A DNA stretch of 15,005 nt, from NCBI GenBank assembly GCA_025331435.1, contig JAIWNI010000264.1, positions 1 through 15,005 on the forward strand, in the 5' to 3' direction. This DNA comes from Choanephora cucurbitarum. Lineage: Eukaryota > Mucoromycota > Mucoromycetes > Mucorales > Choanephoraceae. Both the position numbers and the translations under genes were made by a program. Below, in pieces: positions 7,651-15,005 of this stretch; the first letter of the stretch is position 1, and each line of letters begins with the position of its first letter. Below the pieces are notes generated by a model. That model had not been told where the DNA came from, searched no databases, and saw only the letters and a program-made list of their open reading frames with translations.

Positions 7651-10600
7651 ATCTTCAATTAGAGTTTCATCAATAGCAACTACTTTAAGTTCTGATGGGG
7701 TATAATCTCTGTGTAAGAGTTCGCCTTGTTCATCTTTGAGAACGTAGTTGTTGGCTGCTGTCTTTTGTACCACTATGTAAGGTCCTTGGTAGATAGGAGC
7801 TAACTTGTGTGCTCTATGGGGCTGTTGTATCTTACACATGACAGCAGTACCATTTTCGATATGAACCAAGTTATTTTTGTTATCAAAGTTCTTTGCTTGC
7901 ATTTCCGTAATTTTCTTTGTACGTAATTGAATTGCTGGTAAGACAATATTTGCCATTTTCTCAATTCTTTCTTCGAGCTCTTCGTGAGATAGAACTCTAT
8001 AATTGCCATCACTGTCTTTTTCGGTGTAGTCCTTGAAGTCATTCAATCTTCTTGCAAACATTAATGAGAATGCTGAAGATAAGGTGCGTCCTCGTATCTT
8101 ATAGTTGATACTAAGTTGTACAACAGGTAAATATTCTGCCCATGCTTCATATTCATAATTGACATATTTTCGCAGGACTTGTAACACAGTTTTTACTGAG
8201 TTTTCTACAGCGCCTCTTGATCTGGCATGATAGGGTATAGAGTATCTTCCATCGATACCTAATGCGCTACTAATATGGTTCATCACCGAGTTTCGGAATT
8301 CTCTTCCGTTGTCACTACTCAGTGTTTTCATGAGACCAAAGTCACCCATAATTTTAACGAGTTCGTTGGCTATAGTACTTGACATCTTATTTTTCACAGG
8401 TCTGATGATGACATATTTTGTACATATATCTACACAGATTAAAATTGCTGTGTATTGTTCTACTCCGGAAGGAGTGAAAGGACCGATCATATCAATTGTC
8501 CAATGGTCACCAGGCATCATTGCTAGAATTGGCTTTAACGGGTTATATCCTGTTTTGGCAATGTTGTATTTTTGACAAGGTGGACATTTCTTTACAATGT
8601 CTTTTGCTTCGTCTACCAACTTGGGCCAATGGTATCCCTTAGAGTAAATTTCTTTTACCATACTTTCGCTTCCGAAATGACCAAAGTTGTGTACATCTTT
8701 GAGGATCTTCTTCCTTTCATCCATTGGTGGAGTCATGTAATCAATTTCTATGGCAGTTGTCACATACACATTTTTGTTTTCGTAGGTTTCTGTATTTTCT
8801 ACTTTTTGAAGGTATGTTTGTTTAAACTGTTCTAATTGATCTAATCTCTTTTGTGCCATTGCTTTATGCAAGTTTCGCACTTTTCCCATAAACAGTTTCT
8901 GTCTATTTTCGGGTAATCGTGACTGTTGGACTAAAGACTTTTTAATCAAATCTTTTTCGTCTCTTTTTTCTTTGTTCTTTTTTCTGCGTTCTTCTTTGAC
9001 ACGCTCTTTTTCAATCTTGGTCAAAAAGTCCTCCTCCCCCTTCAGTCTGAAAGACGGTTCGTAGAGTCGGCTTAAGCAATCCGGTAGAACATTTAAGATT
9101 CCAGGAATATGGATACACTGATATTGGTACGCGAGTAAAGTTTCCAGCCAAGTGTACATGAGAGGTGACAATACTTTTTGCGTATGTAACGATGTCAGTG
9201 CTTGATGATCCGTAAAGATAATGAACTCGCGCCCGTAGAGGAACTGATGGAACTTCTTTATGCCAAAAATAATCGCCAGTAATTCTCGCTTACTTGTATT
9301 GTATGAACGTTCAGATTGAGAGAGACTTCGTGAGACAAAACCAATATGTTTGATTCTTTGATATTCATCACGTTGGGTCAAAACAGCAGCAATACCATAT
9401 TTGGAAGCATCTGTGTGTAAATAGAATGGCTTAGATGTATCGGCATGATGAAGAATGTTATTGGATTGAAGCACCTTTTTTAACAGTTCGAAACTGCGAG
9501 TTTGAGCGGGACCCCATTTACCAGCTACATCCTTTTCGTTTCTTAATGCATCGATTGGAGCACTTATTTGCGACACCATTGGGATGTAATCGCGGAAGTA
9601 GTTTATGGTACCCATGAGTGACATGACCTGTTTATTATTTTCGGGTATTTTCCACTCGTCAATGTTTGTGAGTTTGTGTTGATCGACTCTTGTGACAGTT
9701 GCAGATACGAAAAAGCCTAACAAGTATACCTCTTTCATAAAGAAGAAGCATTTCTCAGGATTAAGGATAAGGTTCATCTCTGTCAATCTGTTTATTATGC
9801 TGTTTACATGTCCGATATGTTCCTCGACACTTTTACTAGCAATTACAAGATCATCTAAGAAGGCATGAACGTAAGGCATTCCTCAAATAATGTTTGTCAT
9901 TACTCTCGCGAAGTTTCCTGGCATGTTACGTAGACCGAATGGTGCGCCCACAAATATGTATTGTTGCATGTTGTGTGTAAATGCAGTTTTTTCCTGATCT
10001 TCTGGATGGATCATAAACTGATTGTATGCCCCTTTTAGATCAAGAGTGCTAAATATGACACAGCCAGCGAGACTTTCAAATATATCTTTTACTAATGGGA
10101 GTTGGAAGCCATCGTTGGGTAAATATCTGTTGAGTTGTCTTACATCGAGACATGGTCTTTGCTTGGTTTTATTTCCATCAGCATCTTTCTTTCCAGCCAA
10201 TGTTAATGGATTGTTAAATCGTGTGTTAATTGGGGCTTCCTTAATTACTCCATTATCCAGCCATTTTTGTATCTCTTGATCGAGTAATGGTCTTAGTTTA
10301 TATGGGATAGGGTATTGACGTAGTTTGATTACAACATCCTCTTTCATTGGCAATCTGATTACCGCTTCAGGCAAGTTACAGAACGAGTTCTTTGGGATCA
10401 AAGCATTTTGATTCAATGCGTTTTGTATTTGATTCATATAGCTCTTTTGTTCTTTTTCATTGCCGTATGGACATTTATTAGGTACTACATCATCTTTTTG
10501 GATGTTTATATTCATTGCTTTGTTTCTAATATGATTTGGGATCCAATCGTATTGTACGCCGAATAATCCAACATTGAGTTTGGTTAATATATCGGTTCCA

Positions 10601-11320
10601 AGTAAAATATCATAAGTCATGTTTTCATTAAATTGCATGACTTCAAATGAGAATTGAAGATTAATATCTCCATATGTTATATTCAGAGGAATAGTTTGTC
10701 CAATGCGCTTTTTACGATTGTCTGATCCAGCAAAGTTTAAGAATCCATTAATTGGTTTTATAAATTTTTTATGTAATTCAGGATATTTATTATTTAATGT
10801 GGGAACAAGTTTTAAGAATGTTGCTTTATTTATCAGTGTTATTTCACTGCCTGTGTCTATATGGGCCCAAAGTTCTTGTTCCTCGATAAGTATCGGAGTA
10901 TCCTTTTTAAAATTGTTTTCAGTGTGATCTTTTCTATGATTTATGTCAAGTGACTTACATGCTTCTACGTCTCCGAGATACTCGTTCATATCATCGTCTT
11001 CGTCAGTAGGCTCATTGTCATACTGCTTATTATCATAAATTTTATCATCAGTTACTATTGTGACGGTTTCCCTTTCTTTTGGTAAACTTACTCGTCTCAT
11101 GGGCTCGCTGCTCGTATTGCTACAAGCTCTAATGACATTCACTTGCTTATTTTGCAGGCGATGTTTATACACCTCACTCTGGAAGTACTCTTGACATTTA
11201 TGGCCTTTGAACCATTCTTGATGGCAATAATCACATAGGTTAGCTTGGCGAGGTGCCCAACGGGAAATAGCAGTACCAGATTGACTAGTCACAGGAGCAG
11301 CGGAGCGAGGTTGGTTCTTG

Positions 11321-12558
11321 TTACCATAGAATAAATTGGTAGGCTTTTTTTTTTTCACAGTCTACTGTACTATGCGTCCAGTTTTTGCCATGATATCTGC
11401 ACTCAAAAGCCTGTCTTTTAACCTGTTCATTGGTAGGAGGTCTTGTCACCCGGCTGTTCACACCACCAGTACTTGTACTTCTATCGTCCAATCCCGCTTG
11501 GGCGCGTCCACGTTTCATTCCCATACGACCCGATTTGTAGAAGTTATAGTAGTCGTCAACCACGTCTCCCAAGAGTTCTCTTGCTACATTGGCGGCTTCG
11601 TTGACGTTCCATACTGCGGGGTCTTGACTCTTTCGGAGAGGCAACCATGAAGCGGCGACTTGGTGATAGATTTCCGGAGTCATTGAGGCCACGAACCGTT
11701 CCACGATACCACGGTCTTCTAAAGATAAACCCGCCTGTTCGCACTTGTTAATGAAGCGAGTGGTATAATCCGCAATTGTTTCTTGCATGTTCATTTCCAT
11801 GATTAAAGCTTCGGTTGTTGCGTTCACGGTGGCTCTTGTCGACTTGAACTTCAGTTTGAAGCCGTCCTTAGCTTCTTCCCAGCAAGTGGCAGTGTTTATG
11901 GTATCGCGAATCCATCTTGCGTGTTTGTCGTCTACGACCAAGGGTAGGATGTGTCGCCAGTGCTTGACCAAAGAGATGTTAGAGCTCATATTGACCAGTT
12001 TTTCCAAGTCCCAGAGATAGTTGTCTACTGATTGATAGGCATGTTCGTTGGGGTAGGGTTTGCGAGACCAAGATTCCAATTGAAAGTGGGGTAAGTCCTT
12101 GTAATTCAAACGCAGGAAGAGTCGGAAGTGTCGAGGTCCACCTCACTCTTCATAGGGTTAGCTTGAGTAGCTGGAGCTTGTACCGTATAAAGAGTTTGGT
12201 TAAAAGTACGCAACTGGGCATTTGTTTCATACATTAACTTTTGATACTTAGCTAATTCACTGTTATTCTTCTTGAGGAGAGCTTCGTTGAACTTGATTGC
12301 ATATTCTAAGGCTAACTTGTTTAGCTTGGTGATTACTATCTTGATTTCCGTAATGGCCTTGTTGGTAGTATTTCCTTCATCATCTTGTTCGAGTTCACCT
12401 AACCAGATATCCTCCATTAGTTCCTCAGGACTCATAGCTCCAGTGTTTGTAATCAATGGGTTTTCTTGAGTAGTAGTTTCACCAGGGTTCATCATCTCTT
12501 CACGAGGGTCCGAAGTAGCAGGTACAGTGTGGTTGGTTGCAAGAGGAGTAGTAGACAT
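11321..12558 (-). pseudogene. gag: gag of copy C, one single-base deletion
   Basis: This is the structural Gag protein. ORF1 runs from the ATG at 12558 to 12106 (150 codons) and is broken near 12115 by loss of one T, where copy A still has it. ORF2 (12109-11321) continues Gag in the adjacent frame, giving about 412 codons in all. Seen in order: an acidic Thr/Glu-rich N-terminus; a helical Lys/Leu segment (KLNKLALEYAIKFNEALLKK); a capsid-like region with CWEEAKDGFKLKF and ETIADYTTRFI; a basic Gly/Arg patch (SGRMGMKRGRAQ); and C237, H240, H246 and C251 of ORF2 forming C-x2-H-x5-H-x4-C. It ends in the A11 tract, then stops at 11321. The ATG is chosen as the first one after the promoter. The single indel may be a sequence error. 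Confidence 0.9.
11345..11355 (-). promoter_or_regulatory. A11 gag-pol slippage tract of copy C
   Basis: Eleven A on the minus strand link the Gag frame (mod 1) to the pol frame (mod 0). The pol frame is closed upstream by TAG at 11364-11362, and the gag frame is closed at 11321. Any join must therefore happen in these 44 nt, and the A run is the only slippery sequence there. With 11 A a +1 shift, or loss of one A, is needed. It could be polymerase or ribosomal slippage, or simply a miscounted homopolymer whose true length is 10 or 13. Confidence 0.5.
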
Positions 12559-12601
12559 GTTGGGTAGGTACAGAGATAAAAAGAAAATTCAAAGTAAAAA
12601 A
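12559..12601 (-). promoter_or_regulatory. Leader / candidate self-primer site of copy C
   Basis: The 43-nt leader begins TTTTTTACTTTGAATTTTC right after the CCACA end of LTR3. tRNA-primed elements normally start this site with TGG, which is missing here. TACTTTGA (12596-12589) is perfectly complementary over 8 bases to TCAAAGTA at 12651-12644 in the LTR, downstream of the TATA box. In Tf1 and related chromoviruses the first bases of the RNA fold back on the primer-binding site in this way. An 8-base match in AT-rich DNA can be chance, so this is only suggestive. Confidence 0.5.
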
Positions 12602-12658
12602 TGTGGAGATTGGGTAATATTCAAGAATAAAAAGACAAGTGAGTACTTTGATAATCCT

Positions 12659-12664
12659 TTTATT
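12659..12664 (-). terminator. AATAAA polyadenylation signal in LTR3
   Basis: AATAAA on the minus strand. In a 5' LTR it should be ignored. If the RNA starts near 12651, as the self-primer pairing suggests, the signal would be in U3 and thus absent from the 5' end of the transcript. Confidence 0.5.
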
Positions 12665-12708
12665 CTGATAAAGAGAGATAAGTTTTCTATCTAATGAATT
12701 TACAACGA

Positions 12709-12717
12709 CTATTTATA
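12709..12717 (-). promoter_or_regulatory. TATA box of LTR3 (copy C promoter)
   Basis: TATAAATAG on the minus strand. There is no ATG in the 150 nt between it and the gag ATG at 12558, which supports that start codon. It is identical in all three LTRs. Confidence 0.7.
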
Positions 12718-12778
12718 CAAAATGATATGAGATTGGTTTATCCGGTTATTTAAGCTGAGAGTAGAAATGATTGTTGAT

Positions 12779-13006
12779 GAGCAAGCTTTAAAGACTTGCT
12801 CTTGTTATAATAAGGGTTATTGTTATTGATGTATGACTAGTTTGGAAATGATCTAAGGGATTGATTGACTCAATCCTGAAGTTGATCTCAGCTGTCATTT
12901 ATATTTATGATGTGCAATTTATCTGATTGATACTCAGTCTGAGTCTGAGTAGTTACATCTTGCATTTCAGGGTGAATCCCTTAGTCATTACTTAACTAGG
13001 TAATGA
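12779..13006. repeat. Cluster of short inverted repeats in U3 of LTR3
   Basis: Five perfect stem-forming pairs lie within 228 bp: GAGCAAG/CTTGCTC (12779-12785, 12795-12801), GGATTGA/TCAATCC (12858-12864, 12870-12876), ACTCAG/CTGAGT (12932-12937, 12945-12950), AGGG/CCCT (12969-12972, 12978-12981) and TCATTAC/GTAATGA (12985-12991, 13000-13006). Four of them have arms of 6 or 7 bases. They recur in LTR1 and LTR2. In LTR1 the central spacer of the second pair carries the TGGCTCA change, but the arms are kept. Confidence 0.7.
12866..12872. promoter_or_regulatory. TGACTCA bZIP (Gcn4/AP-1 type) site in U3
   Basis: TGACTCA is the consensus site of Gcn4/AP-1 family bZIP factors, here about 150 bp upstream of the TATA box. 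It is also present in LTR2 (7053-7059) but is TGGCTCA in LTR1 (1232-1238). A related TTAGTCA lies at 12981-12987. A 7-base match alone is weak evidence of function. Confidence 0.3.
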
Positions 13007-13140
13007 TTCCAATTCAGATACATGAAGTTCTTTTTTATAGAATACTTCTTTGTCTACAATGATCTTTTAATAAACATCTTTTATAAATCAATTATGGTGT
13101 AATCGCCACAGCTGATTTAGACAAGTTAAAAGACTAATAG

Positions 13141-13458
13141 CATGCCTTTCTTTTGGATCACTTGAAGCCCGAGTCTTTTACGGTAAACCAACATTACCTT
13201 TCCCGTTTGATTGAACTCTTGAAGGCTATGAAATTGCAGCAAATAAATTGCAAGACATTAGAAAGAAGAATACAAATGCTAAAACACTCAGTAAATGCCA
13301 AATTAGACGTTTACAAAGATGCGGAAAATACAATTGTCAGTCAGGCATATCTTAGCTATGCAAAAAGAGACAAGATTAACAACAACAATAATATGGTAGT
13401 ATTCAAAGACGTTGATAATTACTTTAACAAACCTTCACAGCTAACTGATTTAAAGTAA
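13141..13458 (+). CDS. Unidentified ORF fragment next to the insertion
   Basis: This is an open frame of 105 codons, closed upstream by TAG at 13138-13140 and downstream by TAA at 13456-13458. It has no early ATG. The first is about codon 30 (near 13228), so it may be an exon or the 3' remnant of a gene cut by the array 31 bp away. The predicted chain is Lys/Leu-rich and likely helical (LSRLIELLKAMKLQQ, KTLERRIQMLKHSVNAKL), followed by an Asn run and a polar end. I do not recognise a family. The sequence just before it (gactaatag) could be a splice acceptor, but that is not established. Confidence 0.3.
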   Translation, partial: HAFLLDHLKPESFTVNQHYLSRLIELLKAMKLQQINCKTLERRIQMLKHSVNAKLDVYKDAENTIVSQAYLSYAKRDKINNNNNMVVFKDVDNYFNKPSQLTDLK

Positions 13459-13469
13459 TAATATTTAAG

Positions 13470-13937
13470 ATGCCTTCTATCAGACTTGGTTGGTATTGCC
13501 GCGTACGATTTAGACAACATAATGCTTGCAAAGTTGATCTAAATGGCAACAACAAGAAATTCTGATGGTAGTATTAGAAGCGATACCAGAAAAAACATAT
13601 TTCTCGCTCTCCCTTAGTTCAGCCAAGAAACCGATTAAAACCAGCTGACAATGTACTGGTTTTGTTCAAGCCAGACATACCTGAACAAAAACGTTTCGCG
13701 TTGATTCATGTCTATCAAAAACTACAAGTCTCTGAAGCAGGCATACCTTTTTGCAATGGAAGTAATGTCGCCAACAACCACCCGTGCTCAAGCAACGCCT
13801 GACTAGAAGTGATACCACTGGAAAACCTTCTAGCACCGGTTGCAATGCTCAAATTTTCTTGGTTAAGAACACCTCTCAATCAAAGAATACGTTTCTTTTG
13901 GCCTGAAATGGCCAGAACTGTTTGTCACATAGAGTAA
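13470..13937 (+). pseudogene. Coding-like stretch, broken by stops, unidentified
   Basis: One frame is open in three pieces: 13470-13565 (ATG then 30 more codons, including LGWYCRVRFRQHNACK), 13578-13802 (74 codons including NVLVLFKPDIPEQKRFALIH) and 13803-13937 (44 codons including RIRFFWPEMARTVCHIE). Stops at 13563, 13569, 13575 and 13800 separate them. A possible 45-nt GT-AG interval (13762-13806) would remove the last stop, though it is short for an intron and its branch-like CTGAC is very close to the AG. The chain looks protein-like but matches no family I can name. It could be a decayed host gene, a spliced gene, or chance openness in AT-rich DNA. Confidence 0.22.
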
Positions 13938-14483
13938 TATGACATTTCGTTTGATTTTGAATTCAACATAGTATGATTAACTTTACAATAAAGATATGAG
14001 AAAAAAAGATTCTATGCGAATATGTGTTTGAGCCAGTTTTTTTTTGCAGATTTTTTCTAAGTACTCCAAAATCTTGCTGAAAATTCTCTTAGTCCTTTTC
14101 TCTGGTCCTTTTTTAAAAGTCAGATCTTTTCACTGAAGTTTCACTGCTTTTTCACGGTGTTCACTGGAAATTTACTGAAATTTTATTCATAGGGATTTCT
14201 ATCAAAAAGATAGCATATTCATCTCGATTCAGCACTTTGGATGGATTGTTTGCGCTGCACTTGAAATGATTTAATGTAGAACGCCGGCCACAATTTCGAT
14301 TTCTTTTTTCTTTTGTTCATTTCTTATATCTTGAAGCCTGAAGAGCAGATACCTTGCATGCAGTAGTAGATCCAGTCAACAGAAGAGTCAATAGAAACCG
14401 AGAGAATTGATTTGGAAATAGAACAATAGATTGATAGACTAAAAACGAAAAAAAATAAAGATTAGAGCTTGTTTTATGCAAAA
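13938..14483. other. Non-coding flank, T-rich, no gene seen
   Basis: No convincing ORF on either strand. There are T runs (for example 14037-14046), a TTCACTG motif cluster (listed separately) and A-rich DNA near 14440-14460. It could contain promoters or a 3' region of neighbouring genes, but nothing decisive is visible. Confidence 0.5.
14129..14166 (+). repeat. TTCACTG motif cluster
   Basis: TTCACTG occurs at 14129-14135, 14140-14146 and 14160-14166, with a variant TTCACGG at 14151-14157. Spacing is 9 to 11 bases, and a TTTACTG follows shortly after. This is either a degenerate short tandem repeat or a cluster of binding sites. Confidence 0.4.
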
Positions 14484-14681
14484 CTATTGTTGATCATTGA
14501 CGCGTCTTTTTACCAATGGGTTGTTCATTATTCTTAGAGTTGCATGCTTGAGTACAGAATCAGCAACAAACGTGAAAGCAAGTATAGCAGAGCAAAAAAG
14601 AAGAGTAGCTTGACAAGGAAGACAAATACCTTGGCCTTCTAAAATATTCACTTCAGTTCGAGCAGTTAAATCAGTTGGCAT
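14484..14681 (-). CDS. Hypothetical small ORF with one hydrophobic segment
   Basis: A 65-codon ATG-to-stop frame. It has a likely membrane-length segment in the middle (LLFCSAILAFTFVADSVL) and a basic end (VKRRVN). It starts two bases after the stop of the ORF at 14684-14965, in another frame. No family is recognised. The two could be exons of one gene or both chance ORFs. The + strand of this area is also partly open and Ser/Asn-rich, so the coding strand is unsure. Confidence 0.18.
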   Translation of the reverse strand: MPTDLTARTEVNILEGQGICLPCQATLLFCSAILAFTFVADSVLKHATLRIMNNPLVKRRVNDQQ

Positions 14682-14683
14682 AG

Positions 14684-14965
14684 TTACCGATGAGTATCAA
14701 AGGGTATTTTAAACAGTAGTAACAACAGCAATATCAATGCAGGTAGTAGCAGTAACCAATCAAGTAATGTTACATTGAATTGAACAACAACAGGGTAGAG
14801 GGAGATAGTTAGTCTGGTAAAGAGGTACCGAAGAGGAATGGAAACAAGAAGTGATTCATCAAATGGAGAGGAAGTATACACTGTAAGAACAGTAAGTGAT
14901 TTGACATTGCGAGGTAGAAGACAGTATAGCTGACAAGTAATCTTTGACGAATAGACACGTAGCAT
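14684..14965 (-). CDS. Hypothetical ORF with Leu-rich hydrophobic end
   Basis: A 93-codon frame from an ATG at 14965. Its C-terminal third is strongly hydrophobic (LLDWLLLLPALILLLLLLF). The same DNA on the + strand contains Ser/Asn codon repeats (agtagtaacaacagc), whose antisense naturally gives Leu and Val, so the hydrophobic run may be an artefact. Just before the stop a GT could open a 49-nt GT-AG interval that would extend the frame by about 30 codons. No homologue is recognised. Confidence 0.18.
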   Translation of the reverse strand: MLRVYSSKITCQLYCLLPRNVKSLTVLTVYTSSPFDESLLVSIPLRYLFTRLTISLYPVVVQFNVTLLDWLLLLPALILLLLLLFKIPFDTHR

Positions 14966-15005
14966 GATAGTATAAGAGAGACACTGTGGTCATGGAGAAC
15001 TTTTG

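Larger units (their letters stand above)
7360..11358 (-). pseudogene. pol: pol of copy C: same domains, two nonsense codons
   Basis: One reading frame runs from the A tract to TAA at 7360-7362, broken only by substitutions. In the first 491 codons: C42, C45, H53 and C55 (CDYCHQEWFKGHKC); protease DTG at 168-170 with ILLGTD at 251-256; RT from about 343 with catalytic D440. A TGA at 9885-9883 replaces the CGA (Arg) of copy B inside RT, seven codons before FLDD. The next 743 codons (9879-7648) carry FLDD, RNase H (D156, E199, D224), a Lys/Glu/Arg-rich linker at about 281-318, and integrase H397, H401, C432, C435, D463, D523 and E559, with GPY at 699-701. A TAA at 7648-7650 (GAA in copy B) removes the chromodomain and tail, still readable to 7360. 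The frame has no ATG at its start (it opens GTG after a TAG at 11364-11362), so it depends on fusion to Gag. Confidence 0.93.
6788..13110 (-). mobile_element. Chromovirus copy C (Ty3/gypsy LTR retrotransposon, full length)
   Basis: A complete 6323-bp element: 5' LTR = LTR3 (12602-13110), internal region 7298-12601, and 3' LTR = LTR2 (6788-7297). It has the same gene order as copy B. Its LTRs differ by one terminal substitution (13105 G against A) and two one-base indels, so it is a very young insertion or was recently homogenised. It is the outermost unit and meets host DNA at 13110/13111. GCTGA (13111-13115) is the candidate target-site duplication, and its partner would lie left of the window. 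It has two nonsense codons in pol and one frameshift in gag, so it is probably not autonomous. Confidence 0.96.
12602..13110 (-). repeat. LTR3 (5' LTR of copy C, right end of the array)
   Basis: A 509-bp LTR with a TGTGG/CCACA inverted repeat. Its right edge against unrelated DNA fixes the U3 boundary of the family at TGTGGNGATTACACC (minus strand). Position 13105 is G where LTR1 and LTR2 have A. It contains a TATA box, AATAAA, TGACTCA, TTAGTCA and a cluster of inverted repeats in U3. Confidence 0.95.

Noticed and set aside
9435..9617. Many + strand ORFs of 60-104 codons inside pol and gag, such as this one, each repeated in the other copy
   Set aside because: They lie antisense to conserved RT, RNase H, integrase or Gag frames. 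Their repetition only reflects the duplicated element.
7360..11358. env-like or other extra ORF beyond pol
   Set aside because: Only about 50 nt separate the pol stop from the polypurine tract, and nothing else is open on the coding strand.
11556..11744. Minus-strand 62-codon Arg-rich ORF inside gag (also at 5739-5927)
   Set aside because: It overlaps the capsid frame in another frame, has no independent support, and is repeated only because the element is.
968..13110. Three evenly spaced repeats (period about 5.8 kb) as another kind of repeat array
   Set aside because: They have TG/CA ends, adjoining polypurine tracts, a TATA box and gag/pol between them, so they are LTRs.
13114..13517. 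Direct repeat GATTTAGACAA at 13114-13124 and 13507-13517
   Set aside because: A single 11-base match in a 2-kb AT-rich flank is expected by chance about as often as not, and the match does not extend.
14817..14934. + strand frame containing EEVYTVRTVSDLTLRGRRQYS, faintly like the start of a chromodomain
   Set aside because: The frame stops right after the resemblance and the WxxY/WEP part is missing, so the similarity is too weak to call.
13111..15005. tRNA or rRNA genes in the flank
   Set aside because: I saw no cloverleaf-like or conserved rRNA sequence by eye. A covariance-model search was not possible.

Overview
The window is eukaryotic and AT-rich. About 87% of it (positions 1-13110) is a head-to-tail tandem array of one Ty3/gypsy LTR retrotransposon family, all on the minus strand. 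A chromodomain after the integrase core makes the family a chromovirus. Codons read with the standard code. A fungus is the most likely host, possibly an early-diverging lineage; that is a guess from the element type and base composition, because no host gene here is recognisable.

Layout from left to right on the + strand: the 5' part (gag) of element A, cut by the window edge (1-967); LTR1 (968-1475); the internal region of element B (1476-6787); LTR2 (6788-7297); the internal region of element C (7298-12601); LTR3 (12602-13110); then single-copy flanking DNA (13111-15005). Neighbouring elements share an LTR, so the array reads LTR-C-LTR-B-LTR-A in the direction of transcription. The right-hand insertion boundary, LTR3 against host DNA at 13110/13111, is inside the window. 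The left end of the array is outside it.

Each element encodes Gag (a capsid-like region, then a C-x2-H-x5-H-x4-C module). A run of 11 or 12 A residues then separates Gag from Pol. Pol runs in order: C-x2-C-x7-H-x-C module, aspartic protease (DTG), reverse transcriptase (FLDD), RNase H, a basic linker, integrase (HHCC, DD35E, GPY), chromodomain and a basic tail. Each LTR carries a TATA box, an AATAAA signal and TGTGG/CCACA ends, and a polypurine tract touches its U3 end. No tRNA-type primer site beginning TGG follows the LTR. An 8-base complementarity between the LTR and the short leader suggests Tf1-like self-priming.

No copy is intact as written. A has at least six small indels in gag. B has at least six single-base insertions spread over gag and pol. 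C has one gag deletion and two in-frame nonsense codons, one in RT and one just before the chromodomain. B and C differ by 17 base substitutions in their internal regions, 16 of them in one 1.6-kb block. The indels lie almost entirely outside that block, which suggests that many of the frameshifts are consensus or assembly errors. The right flank (13111-15005) holds only weak, unidentified coding-like stretches and a short cluster of TTCACTG motifs.
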